Origin: an uncultured Bacilli bacterium
GTDB taxonomy: Bacteria; Bacillota_I; Bacilli_A; RF39; UBA660
NCBI GenBank assembly: GCA_934101115.1
Contig: CAKOPW010000006.1
Span: forward strand, 19,693-83,692
Direction of reading: 5' to 3'
DNA length: 64,000 nt
Positions 56,166 to 64,000 of the stretch are shown here, one piece after another; within the stretch, counting starts at the first letter, position 1, and each line of letters opens with the position of its first letter. The notes beneath the pieces are model-generated. The model made no database searches. It had not been told where the DNA came from and saw only the letters and a list, made by a program, of their open reading frames with translations. The position numbers were made by a program, and so were the translations under genes.

Positions 56166-57359
56166 TCAAATCTTTATTTTGCGTCTTTCACCCCATTTGT
56201 TTATGGAATCTACTAACTTATTTAACATTTCTTGATTAATTTTTATATTTAAATAATTCATATATATAATCCTTAAACATAAAATCAATTTAAATTGAGC
56301 ATAATTGTTTTCTAGTTGTTCAAAAACCTTTTTGCTTTCATTCATATTAAAATGTGATAAATAATGTCTATGTTCTTTTGCTTTTAATAAAAATATAGAA
56401 GTATTATGAGAGTCATTTGCATTTTTTAAATCTTTTTTATTTAATATTTGTTTTATAGTATTATCTTTCAAAAAATAATATTCTAATATTTGCCATAATT
56501 CTTTTTTATTATCATTATTTAAGGTTATATATGTACCCTCAATCAATTGAACGAGTAAACTATTATTCATTTCCATATAACCAATACCATTTTGACTTGT
56601 CATAAATACATCGTACAAAATATATGTATCTTTTCTAAATTTTATAAACCTTTTTATTAAGTCAGCAGTAAGGACTTCTGAACTAATTACAGACAATGCA
56701 CTATCATTTGAACCAGATTTTAAATTTTGAAAATACTTATCAGCTATTTTTTGATACAAAATAATCTCATCATCACCAACATAAAATATATATTTTTCTA
56801 TTTTAGGAATACTTCCAAATATTAGATAAACAATCTCAAGAACTCTATAAAGAACATCATCTAATTTTTCTCTCTTTGTTTTTGTTTTAGATTCAATACG
56901 AAACAACAAGATAGTTTTGTCATTACTATTATCTATTTTTTTATCTATGTAAATATTTTTCTGTGAGGTGTATTTAATCTTAAATTTATTTATGTAGCAA
57001 CCATAATGATAACTTTTAGGATATGAAGTTTCAAATATTATTTTATCTGTTAAAATATTGTCTTTTTCACCAATATAGTTTTCAAAAATATAATTAATGC
57101 TGACATTTTTAAAAGATACACAGGAATTTGTTTTATATCCGAGCAAACATTCTAAGCAAGAATAATTTTTACCATTTTCATCAATCAAATATAAATTCAT
57201 TGCAGGTAACGGAAATAGCAATGGACGATTAAAAATAGCAAAATAGTCTTCAAATGATAAGTCAAATTGAAAAGACAAGTTTTCTAAATCTAGAAATCCA
57301 TTAATACTAAAATAGTCTTTCTTATTTACACTAATCTTATTTATTTTTACTAATTCCAT
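56166..57359 (-). CDS. ApeA-like HEPN protein, candidate RNase effector
   Basis: 397 residues. The N-terminal 300 residues resemble ApeA-type abortive-infection proteins: beta-rich start, GSIPKIEKYIFYVGDDEIIL in the middle. The C-terminal helical bundle holds AKEHRHYLSHFN with Arg331-x4-His336, the RX4-6H signature of HEPN ribonucleases. It would cut host RNA when triggered by infection. Third gene of the macro/DUF262 operon, 24 bases after the preceding gene. Family assignment is by motif, not by search. Confidence 0.65.
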   Translation of the reverse strand: MELVKINKISVNKKDYFSINGFLDLENLSFQFDLSFEDYFAIFNRPLLFPLPAMNLYLIDENGKNYSCLECLLGYKTNSCVSFKNVSINYIFENYIGEKDNILTDKIIFETSYPKSYHYGCYINKFKIKYTSQKNIYIDKKIDNSNDKTILLFRIESKTKTKREKLDDVLYRVLEIVYLIFGSIPKIEKYIFYVGDDEIILYQKIADKYFQNLKSGSNDSALSVISSEVLTADLIKRFIKFRKDTYILYDVFMTSQNGIGYMEMNNSLLVQLIEGTYITLNNDNKKELWQILEYYFLKDNTIKQILNKKDLKNANDSHNTSIFLLKAKEHRHYLSHFNMNESKKVFEQLENNYAQFKLILCLRIIYMNYLNIKINQEMLNKLVDSINKWGERRKIKI

Positions 57360-57383
57360 ACCTACCGTTTACTCCCTCACATT

Positions 57384-59864
57384 TTATTTTAAATTTTTTT
57401 CATAACTTTGTTTTAATATATTTTTAACATATTCAATATCAGAATCTTGATTAACAATTATATATCTATCGTGAGTCCACTGATAACTTTCAGCAAGTTC
57501 TCCTACCATTTCCTTTGGATCATTGTAATCTCCAGTCATAAGAACATATTTTAAACTATTCTTCTGAAACCATAATTCAATAAAATTTTTTCCATAATAA
57601 TATGATAAATAAACTGATGTAGTATTTTTCTTTATATCACTATTCAATGACATTACATAATTATCTAATTCATTATAAATATTCATAATTTCAGTATTTG
57701 TGTTTTTTGATATTTTGTTAAATTGATTTTCATCAAATATTACTTCTCTTAATGATGAACTTTCAATTTCTTTATTTTCAGGAATAGTAACATCAATTTC
57801 ATTATCCTCATCTTTTATCATAAAATCTAATCCAAGCATTTTGATTCTTTCTGCTTTATTAGGAATAATAAAATCATATCTTTTTTCCATAAAAGAAATC
57901 ATTGTCAAGCCACGATTTAGAATCTCATCTGGTGTCCATTCTAAACATTTAGCAACTTGCATTTCAGAATGAGAACCATTTTCATATCCTCTAGTTCTAT
58001 CCAATCCATGTTTTTTGTCATCAAATGAATAATTTTGTAATTTAACATTTATACTTAACGATAATGGTAATAAATTGCCTAAAGAACCATTTAAATATTT
58101 TCTTTGAGTATCTGTATAATTACCAAATCTCTCTACCCAATATTCATTGGTATCTGTTTGAGGATAAATATGTTCAATTGAAACTTTATCTTTTTCATCT
58201 TTTTTAAATAAATTTTCTGGATATATTTTTTGATTAGCTTGATTATTCATTAGATATAATTCATATTCATATAAGAAATAAGTTTTTGCTGGCCATGAAT
58301 AATATCCCTTATAGTTTTTAAATAATCTATTAATATTATTTAAAATAGCATTCATATTAGCAACTTTATTATCACTTAAATAATCTATTTTATCTAATTC
58401 TTCATTTACTTCATCTAAAGTAACTTCATTAATATAAAATTTGTGTGCTAAATTCCAAAAGAAGCTGTTTTTATAAGTGGATTGATAATTAACTAATCTA
58501 AAGTGTAAAAATATAAATCTTTCTATCTTTTTTAAAGTATTTACTTTATCAGATTCTGTAATCTCTTTTTTTGACAATAAAACTGTTATTAAAGGTTTGA
58601 AATATACAAATTGTAATCTATTTAACTTTTGAAGCATTGCTCTTACTTCACCACTTGATTCATACTCATCTGGATTTTGTACAATATACCAATATGGAAT
58701 TAATGACTTCATACTATTAATATATTTGCTAATACTTCCTAAAGTTAATTTTTCTTTTTTATTTTCTGTTACAATTTCTTCTTTCGTTTCTATTTCGGAT
58801 ACATCTAAATTATCTATGTTTATCTCATCGTTATTTTCTTCTTGTGTTTTAATAATATATTTATCTGAAATGTTATTTTGATTAAAATAATCATTCAATA
58901 AAAACGATGCGTATGTAACTTTATTAGATCTTGTATAACCAAAATATATAATCCAATGGTCTTGTAAAAAATCTTCATCATTTAATGCTTTTAATTTATT
59001 CTTTCCTAAATAGCCATATACATCTTTCCAAGTATTATTAATATTTTTTCTAATAGCTTTTTTATTATCTTCTTCATCTGAAAATATAGTTGATAAATAT
59101 ATTAATCTATTTTTTAATAACTCTAAATTAGATAATCTTTTTCCCCTATTATTCATTGTTTCAAATGCAACAAAAACATTAAAGTCATTATCTATATAAT
59201 ACATATTAAATTTTAGTTTTTGAGTTATCTTTCTAAATATATCTTCAATGGAATGAATTCCGTTTTTATCATATTCTTCTTGAAGTCTATCCGAAAAGAA
59301 TTTCTTGGCATTTTCTAAATTCAATGTATAAAATGTTTCATTTAAAAGTCCAGAATTAGGTTCACCTAATATTTTATGTTTAAAGAATTCATAACTTGGA
59401 TTGTCAACCTCATATCCGAACTTAAATGTTTTAATTATATCTGCAGAATCAGGTTTTGAAATCACAAGAAAATCTTCTTCTATTTTATTAAGTGGAATAC
59501 TATTAATAAAAATTTGATTCATTTCCTTATCAGGATTAATTCTTTTATAAAATAAAACAATTTCATTTATTAATATAATAAAAGTCGTAAGCCTTTGTTG
59601 TCCATCAACAACATGATAGGCATTATAATTCCAATTATCTAAAAGCCATCTTTCATCATTCCACTTTTCATCACTTGTATATTCTCTATCTAATTTCTTC
59701 AAAGAAATCATACCTGTATAATGATCTCTGTTTGGAAGCAAATTTAAAATATCACTCCAAAATTCTTCTAATTGTAATTCTCCCCAAGAATACCCTCTTT
59801 GATAATCTGGTATTCTAAAAATTGATCTATTAAATAAATCAGTTAATGATAATAAGTCATTCAT
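57384..59864 (-). CDS. DUF262/DUF1524 (GmrSD-type) nuclease with DUF5655-like tail
   Basis: 826 residues. The DUF262 domain has FRIPDYQRGYSWGELQLEEF (about 15-34) and VVDGQQRLTTFIILINE (about 84-100), a ParB-like NTP-binding core. DUF1524 has VSIEHIYPQTDTNEYW (about 560-575), an HNH-type nuclease His, then LGNLLPLSLSINVKLQNYSF. A C-terminal DUF5655-like domain (about 715-825) has IYNELDNYVMSL and YLSYYYGKNFIELWFQ. Related GmrSD/BrxU proteins cleave modified phage DNA. Follows the macro gene by 17 bases. Confidence 0.85.
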   Translation of the reverse strand: MNDLLSLTDLFNRSIFRIPDYQRGYSWGELQLEEFWSDILNLLPNRDHYTGMISLKKLDREYTSDEKWNDERWLLDNWNYNAYHVVDGQQRLTTFIILINEIVLFYKRINPDKEMNQIFINSIPLNKIEEDFLVISKPDSADIIKTFKFGYEVDNPSYEFFKHKILGEPNSGLLNETFYTLNLENAKKFFSDRLQEEYDKNGIHSIEDIFRKITQKLKFNMYYIDNDFNVFVAFETMNNRGKRLSNLELLKNRLIYLSTIFSDEEDNKKAIRKNINNTWKDVYGYLGKNKLKALNDEDFLQDHWIIYFGYTRSNKVTYASFLLNDYFNQNNISDKYIIKTQEENNDEINIDNLDVSEIETKEEIVTENKKEKLTLGSISKYINSMKSLIPYWYIVQNPDEYESSGEVRAMLQKLNRLQFVYFKPLITVLLSKKEITESDKVNTLKKIERFIFLHFRLVNYQSTYKNSFFWNLAHKFYINEVTLDEVNEELDKIDYLSDNKVANMNAILNNINRLFKNYKGYYSWPAKTYFLYEYELYLMNNQANQKIYPENLFKKDEKDKVSIEHIYPQTDTNEYWVERFGNYTDTQRKYLNGSLGNLLPLSLSINVKLQNYSFDDKKHGLDRTRGYENGSHSEMQVAKCLEWTPDEILNRGLTMISFMEKRYDFIIPNKAERIKMLGLDFMIKDEDNEIDVTIPENKEIESSSLREVIFDENQFNKISKNTNTEIMNIYNELDNYVMSLNSDIKKNTTSVYLSYYYGKNFIELWFQKNSLKYVLMTGDYNDPKEMVGELAESYQWTHDRYIIVNQDSDIEYVKNILKQSYEKNLK

Positions 59865-59881
59865 ATATTTTTCACCTCATC

Positions 59882-60622
59882 TTACATATTATCAATTAAA
59901 ACATCAAGTTGTTTTCTATCTAAATTAAAATTATATATAGTATATTGTAAACATAATAATTTTTGAGTTAAGCATAATTCCGACAAATCTAAGCCTTTAA
60001 CAAAGTTATTATATTTAGAAACAATGTCATTCTCCAACAAAATATTATCTTCTAAGTATTTTTTTATTTCATCAATGCTTTTATTGTTTAAATCATTTTT
60101 TATGTTTAAATTTTTAACTTGCAAATAATATTTGAGATAAATATCTTTTTGAATTGGTAACATATTATTTAAATATATTTCCACATCATTCATTTTACAA
60201 AATCCCATTAAAAGATTAATCAAAGGTTTAACTACATCTTCATGTTTATAGCCATGAACACCAGTACCAAGACTTGGAATTAAAACTTTTTTATATCCGT
60301 TTTCCTTTATGCTTAAAAGTAGGTTATTATAGCAATCCATAAGTGAGTTAATAGGATCTGTTTCCTCATAATACTTAGGTGCTAAAACATGTATTATATC
60401 CATAGGTAAATTAAATCCAGGTGTAATTCTAACCTCACCATTAACCATATATTCTTTATAAGTATTTTGACAATATTCTATTAATTCATTTCCTGAAGCT
60501 CTACAAATCACTCCACAAATACCACTGCCGTATTGCATATATTTATTTTGTGCATTTACAATAGCGTCCATATTATTAGAATTTAATATAAAATCACCAC
60601 ATGTTAGATATAATTTTCCCAT
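59882..60622 (-). CDS. Macro domain protein (ADP-ribose binding)
   Basis: 246 residues. MDAIVNAQNKYMQYGSGICG with VICRASG (about 18-45) is the ADP-ribose pocket; IPSLGTGVHGYKHED (about 114-128) is the second loop. A 70-residue helical extension follows. Macro domains bind or remove ADP-ribose from proteins or nucleic acid. First gene of the DUF262/HEPN operon, just downstream of the shared promoter; ribosome site TGAGGTGAG. Confidence 0.9.
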   Translation of the reverse strand: MGKLYLTCGDFILNSNNMDAIVNAQNKYMQYGSGICGVICRASGNELIEYCQNTYKEYMVNGEVRITPGFNLPMDIIHVLAPKYYEETDPINSLMDCYNNLLLSIKENGYKKVLIPSLGTGVHGYKHEDVVKPLINLLMGFCKMNDVEIYLNNMLPIQKDIYLKYYLQVKNLNIKNDLNNKSIDEIKKYLEDNILLENDIVSKYNNFVKGLDLSELCLTQKLLCLQYTIYNFNLDRKQLDVLIDNM

Positions 60623-60646
60623 AACTCACCTCAGGATCTTTCCAAA

Positions 60647-60680
60647 TATAATTATACCATAAAAAGTGTAAATTTACATT
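60647..60680 (-). promoter_or_regulatory. Promoter/operator of the macro-DUF262-HEPN operon (34-bp repeat, copy 2)
   Basis: Same 34 bases as 56081-56114: extended -10 TGGTATAAT (TATAAT at 60651-60656) and palindrome TGTAAATTTACA (60667-60678) overlapping the -35 region. Flanking bases differ, so only the control sequence is conserved. Confidence 0.75.
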
Positions 60681-60702
60681 AGAAGCCAAAGAAAAAGCCA
60701 TA

Positions 60703-61566
60703 CTACTTTTTATAGTATAGCTCATTTAATTTATTTTTAACATCAATTGGATTTATTTTAGTTAAATCAAAACTCTTTTTGATTAAAGGCATAATAGTTT
60801 CTATGTCAGATTCTTCTTTAATTTTAAAACTTCTACATAAAGGTTCATAAGTACTACGACCTACAACAGATAAAATATTATTCTCATCTTCAACTGCTAA
60901 AATTCTTATATATAGGCAATTTGACCTCTTTTCAATTATCAAGAAGTTTCTTGATGCAGTAAACACAATACCTTTAATCATCTTTTTCTTCTTTATACTT
61001 CTATCAATAGATTTAACATTATCCGTTAAAATTTTTGTTAAATTATTAAGATGATTTATCATAAATGGATTTGTTATCTGCTCATACTCTTTATCAATAA
61101 GATACTTGGCATAATTTAGGGAATTCTCATCCCCAACCCTCATTTTGTATTTTAAAGAACACTTTTCATATCCCTTTCTAATACTTAACTTATTTTCCTT
61201 ATCAAATATCTTGACATCTTTTAGAAAACATAGAATCATTTCTGTTTCATTTAATGTTACTTCCAAAATTCTACATCTATACTTAAAAGAAATTCCTTTA
61301 ACTAAATAATTCCTAATTATCTTTCTATCTTTTTTTAGAACATAATCTTCTAAATCATCATATAACTCTATTACCTTGGCATCTTTGTTGGTAGTTAATT
61401 TTTTATAATTACTAGTGTTAATATCATAAGAACGATTGTTTATTTTTCTACTATTCTTTACATGATTTGAAGTATAGCTCAAACATCCTTTTGGCTGTTC
61501 CAAATCAAGTTCTGGGTGGTATATATTACCATCGTGGGCAAAATCATTGGTAGTATAGACTTCCAT
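60703..61566 (-). CDS. DUF5655-like protein at the element's right end
   Basis: 287 residues. VIELYDDLEDYVLKKDRKII, then ISFKYRCRILEVTLNETEMI and SLKYKMRVGDENSLNYAKYL (about 64-165) follow the DUF5655 pattern also seen in the tail of the DUF262 protein. A second, similar half begins near 170 (TKILTDNVKSIDRSIKKKKM). No clear ribosome site precedes the ATG at 61566. In the excised circle this frame is continuous with the recombinase. In the integrated state the host gene's promoter could read into it. Confidence 0.65.
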   Translation of the reverse strand: MEVYTTNDFAHDGNIYHPELDLEQPKGCLSYTSNHVKNSRKINNRSYDINTSNYKKLTTNKDAKVIELYDDLEDYVLKKDRKIIRNYLVKGISFKYRCRILEVTLNETEMILCFLKDVKIFDKENKLSIRKGYEKCSLKYKMRVGDENSLNYAKYLIDKEYEQITNPFMINHLNNLTKILTDNVKSIDRSIKKKKMIKGIVFTASRNFLIIEKRSNCLYIRILAVEDENNILSVVGRSTYEPLCRSFKIKEESDIETIMPLIKKSFDLTKINPIDVKNKLNELYYKK

Positions 61567-61609
61567 AATATCTAATGATTTAATACCATTTAAGGGGTAA
61601 TTAAAGAAC

Positions 61610-61921
61610 TTAAAAATGTTCTTGTAGTAACACCAAGATTGCTTCTTTTTCTAAAGACATCATGGAACTTCTAGCTTTTTTAGAATTGTTTTGACGATCT
61701 TCATATATAGCTTCTTTAAAGTCTGTAAATACCGTATCATATTCATCAAATGCCGGAATACTTAAAAGAGAATCTATAAAACTTTTTTGAATATCTGTTT
61801 CTAGAGATTTAGATGCCACTTCTGATATTTTATTAAGAATTTGGGAAACTTCTGATAAACTATCTCCATGATCAGATATTTTATTTTGTAATTTATTTAA
61901 CAATTCTTTTAATTCATCCAT
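61610..61921 (-). pseudogene. 5' part of the interrupted host gene
   Basis: Starts at ATG 61921 (MDELKELLNKLQNKIS) with AGGTGG upstream, helical and charged to MMSLEKEAI at the core. The last seven codons (VLLQEHF and stop) come from the element. Rejoining to 18114-19344 restores a 504-residue frame. Translation of this fragment would give a truncated 103-residue protein. Confidence 0.85.
61615..61644. other. Attachment site attR
   Basis: Arm TGTTCTTGTAGTAACACC (61617-61634) leads outward to AAG and the core ATTGCTT (61638-61644), followed by host sequence. The arm matches the inverted left arm with three mismatches in 21 positions. Confidence 0.85.
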
Positions 61922-61996
61922 AAATAATTCCACCTACTATAACTAATATACCATTATTTTATGATATTTATTAAAAAAAATTAGTTGACTTTACAA

Positions 61997-63682
61997 CTAA
62001 TTTAATTCGTTTTTACTAAATCCGTTTAGTTTCCATAAAGGAGCAATCATATTTAATGATTCTAATTCTTTATATATTTCACTTAATTCATGAGCATCCA
62101 CAAATATTTCGTGTTCTAAAAACATTTTCTTTAGTTCTTTCTTATTAAACACTCCAATTTGGATTGTATAGTAAATATCATCAATAAGACAACTTTCAGT
62201 TTCTAAATCATTTTGTAGTAAAGTTGCTTCTATTTCATTTTTCAAATTTATAAATTCGTTAAAATCAAGTACTTTATAATCAGTTCTTTTTGATTTTTCG
62301 TTTTTTATATAATCAAATGAATCTTGATCAAAGATTGAATCAACTATATAATTTTCGATTACTGGAAGATGTTTATATTCAATGAATTCATTCAATTCTT
62401 CTTCAGTTAATTTAACAGCTGATTTTTCTAATAATTCTATTAACTTTTCTTTATGTATTATTCCATTTGCTTCAATGTAATTTGTTATGGAATAAGCGAT
62501 ATCATGGAAATTATCTTTATATCTTTTTTCTAATTTTCTACGAAGTTTTTTTCTTTTTTCCACAACACTTCTCAATTCGTTTGGCATAAGATATTTGTAC
62601 TCATCATTTACTAAAGCGATTCCTATTTTTCCGTGAACTATAAATTTAGGATCAAAAGTATCATAACAAACATCCTCTGATTCGATGATTTCCAAAGTGT
62701 ATTCATCAATATCAGTTATCTCATTATAACTTTCAATTATATCTTCTTTACTTATATTAAGTTCATCCAATAAATTAGTTGATTCTAAAAATCTATCAAT
62801 AGTGAACTCTTCTTTACTTTTTATCTTTGCAGCATCATTTTTTAAGGCATCTAAGAAAGAATCGTTTAAATTTCTTCCTTTTAAAGCTACAAAACGAATA
62901 TCTTTAACAACGTTTAAATAATAAGTTGAGATTTGTCTTGCTTGCTTCTTATTCATTGAAAAGTCTTTCATTAACATATCTAGAACATCGTTTGGATTTT
63001 CTATAGGCTTAAAAGTTAAGAAGCCATATATTTTACTAGCCTTTTCCTCATTTTTAATTATTTTTTCTATATATGTTAATAAGTTTTTATGAACTTGAAA
63101 TGTCTTAAATAATTCTTCATTTGAAAGTATTCGATATTCTAGTTGTTTGTTATAGTTATAAAAATCTTCTAGTTCACTTGCATCCGCGATTAAAATTAAC
63201 CCATTCTTAATTGTATATTTTAAATTTAAATCTTCAATAGTTATATCTAATGAATACGCTTTAATATAGTTTTTTTGAAAAAATTCTACCGGAATTACAT
63301 TATTCATTTCAACATAACAAATAACTACGGCTTTTAAAAGTTGGATTTGTTTTTCTTTATTAAATTTTTCTTTCAAAATATCATCTAAATCTTTTGGAAA
63401 TTCAAGATGATCATCATCTTTAAAAAATAGAAAGCATCTATCAATTAATTCATCCTCTAAAATTGAATCCGAAGTACCATTCTTTTTTATTTCATTAACG
63501 ACATCTAAATAATCAAAGGTAAACCCACAATCCATAAAATTTGCAAATTCACCTTTTATTTTTTCTTCTAAGAGTTTAATCATCTCTTTTTTGCTCGTGA
63601 AACTTTCTTCTAGATAATTAGTAGCAAATAATTTAAGATCTTCTTGATTTTCATTTTCTAATATTGTTTTTAAACTTCTCAT
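61997..63682 (-). CDS. Large chromosomal protein of unknown function
   Basis: 561 residues, charged and helical, no membrane segment or recognised catalytic motif. Start MRSLKTILENENQEDLKLFA may be a small helical domain. Later parts have PVEFFQKNYIKAYSLDITIE and EKRKKLRRKLEKRYKDNFHD, a basic stretch that could bind nucleic acid. Repeated winged-helix-like blocks (GIIHKEKLIELLEKSAVKLT; GVFNKKELKKMFLEHEIFVD) are suggested. Function cannot be named from sequence alone. Confidence 0.5.
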   Translation of the reverse strand: MRSLKTILENENQEDLKLFATNYLEESFTSKKEMIKLLEEKIKGEFANFMDCGFTFDYLDVVNEIKKNGTSDSILEDELIDRCFLFFKDDDHLEFPKDLDDILKEKFNKEKQIQLLKAVVICYVEMNNVIPVEFFQKNYIKAYSLDITIEDLNLKYTIKNGLILIADASELEDFYNYNKQLEYRILSNEELFKTFQVHKNLLTYIEKIIKNEEKASKIYGFLTFKPIENPNDVLDMLMKDFSMNKKQARQISTYYLNVVKDIRFVALKGRNLNDSFLDALKNDAAKIKSKEEFTIDRFLESTNLLDELNISKEDIIESYNEITDIDEYTLEIIESEDVCYDTFDPKFIVHGKIGIALVNDEYKYLMPNELRSVVEKRKKLRRKLEKRYKDNFHDIAYSITNYIEANGIIHKEKLIELLEKSAVKLTEEELNEFIEYKHLPVIENYIVDSIFDQDSFDYIKNEKSKRTDYKVLDFNEFINLKNEIEATLLQNDLETESCLIDDIYYTIQIGVFNKKELKKMFLEHEIFVDAHELSEIYKELESLNMIAPLWKLNGFSKNELN

Positions 63683-63745
63683 ACTTACCTCATTTCTTCT
63701 ACTAGTACTTTATCATAAAAAGGTGTTAAAAAAAATGAAAAAGTT

Positions 63746-64000
63746 CTAAAATAGAACTTTTTCTGATTTATATTGTCTAATTATTATACTTAGCATCAAA
63801 GCTATTATTATGAAGGTTGATAAGAACATAAGTAATACATTAAGAGTATTAAAGTTTCCTTTAGTTACATCATCAAATAGAAGCGTATAATTTATAAAAG
63901 GTATCATACTCAAAAGACTTGATGATTTTACATTTAAGAAGAATGCTATCATTCCTGGAAATATAGAAACTAATGTTATTGGTCCAAGAGCACTTTGGGC
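63746..64000 (-). CDS. ABC-2 type permease, C-terminal part (runs off the window)
   Basis: Frame open from the window end (AQSALGPITLVSIFPGMIAF) to the stop at 63746. Membrane segments near SLLSMIPFINYTLLF and LNVLLMFLSTFIIIALMLSIII resemble the last segments of NatB-type sodium/ABC-2 permeases. The ATPase partner would be outside the window. Confidence 0.6.
   Translation of the reverse strand, partial: AQSALGPITLVSIFPGMIAFFLNVKSSSLLSMIPFINYTLLFDDVTKGNFNTLNVLLMFLSTFIIIALMLSIIIRQYKSEKVLF

Larger units (their letters stand above)
19345..61637. mobile_element. Integrative and conjugative element, about 42.3 kb
   Basis: Bounded by the 7-bp direct repeat ATTGCTT (19345-19351 and 61638-61644). 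Just inside each copy lies an arm that reads outward as TGTTC-(3 bases)-TAGTAACACCAAG or its close match, so the arms are inverted to each other. Rejoining them gives an imperfectly palindromic attP, as expected for large serine recombinases. Contents: serine recombinase, VirD4, MobL-type relaxase, VirB4-like ATPase, other secretion parts, sortase and adhesin, cargo genes and a defence island. Nearly all genes are on the minus strand. The host gene is restored in frame when the element is removed. Confidence 0.92.

Noticed and set aside
19345..61644. Transposon with classical terminal inverted repeats
   Set aside because: The inverted arms are next to a 7-bp core and a large serine recombinase; no DDE transposase is present, and the arms fit attP half-sites.
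1..64000. Mycoplasma-type genetic code (TGA = Trp)
   Set aside because: TGA ends hsdM, the sigma gene at 16120 and others at natural lengths, while Trp is encoded by TGG.
1..64000. tRNA or rRNA genes
   Set aside because: No cloverleaf or rRNA-like GC-rich conserved stretch was recognised on either strand by eye.

Overview
The window is very AT-rich DNA from a low-GC Bacillota. It holds a sporulation gene (spoIVA), an ftsA start, a murT/gatD-type pair, a hup gene and capsule-type tyrosine kinase/phosphatase genes. TGA is used as a stop (for example hsdM and a sigma factor gene), so this is the standard bacterial code rather than the Mycoplasma code. The gene style (many short AT-rich genes, camelysin-like surface proteins, MobL-type conjugative element) fits an uncultured gut Bacilli lineage such as RF39 or Erysipelotrichales relatives. 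That placement is inference.

Chromosome, left (1-19.35 kb): start of ftsA; two tandem small kinase-like proteins; murT plus a gatD homologue that lacks the catalytic Cys and His; two surface proteins sharing an N-terminal module; an orphan small RNA with its own promoter and terminator; thyA and a dihydrofolate reductase gene broken by an in-frame TAA; a VanY-type carboxypeptidase; hup; a B-D-C capsule kinase/phosphatase cluster without glycosyltransferases; spoIVA; and two tandem ECF sigma/membrane anti-sigma pairs, one with a frameshifted anti-sigma gene.

Integrated conjugative element (19,345-61,637, about 42.3 kb): a large serine recombinase lies at the left end. The element sits inside a chromosomal coiled-coil gene. 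A 7-bp core (ATTGCTT on the + strand) is repeated at both ends and flanked by 21-bp imperfect inverted arms. Removing the element joins the two gene halves in frame into a 504-residue protein. The transfer genes run on the minus strand: sigma factor, thioester/SpaA-type surface adhesin, sortase, SSB-like proteins, VirB2-, VirB6-, PrgI- and VirB4-like proteins, an M23 hydrolase, a MobL-type relaxase and a VirD4 coupling protein. Cargo includes an ABC exporter with its TetR regulator, bracketed by 18-bp direct repeats, an acetyltransferase, a YolD/Y-family polymerase pair and a DNA methyltransferase.

Right end of the element (50-61.6 kb): a defence island. A complete type I restriction-modification operon (hsdR-hsdM-hsdS) lies downstream of a three-gene set: macro domain protein, DUF262/DUF1524 protein with a DUF5655-like tail, and an ApeA-like HEPN protein. 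A stand-alone DUF5655-like gene sits at the very end. The macro operon and the hsd operon start from identical 34-bp promoters containing the palindrome TGTAAATTTACA, so they are probably controlled together. In the excised circle the recombinase frame would read straight into the DUF5655 gene.

Chromosome, right (61.64-64 kb): the 5' half of the interrupted gene, a 561-residue protein of unknown function, and the 3' end of an ABC-2 type permease.
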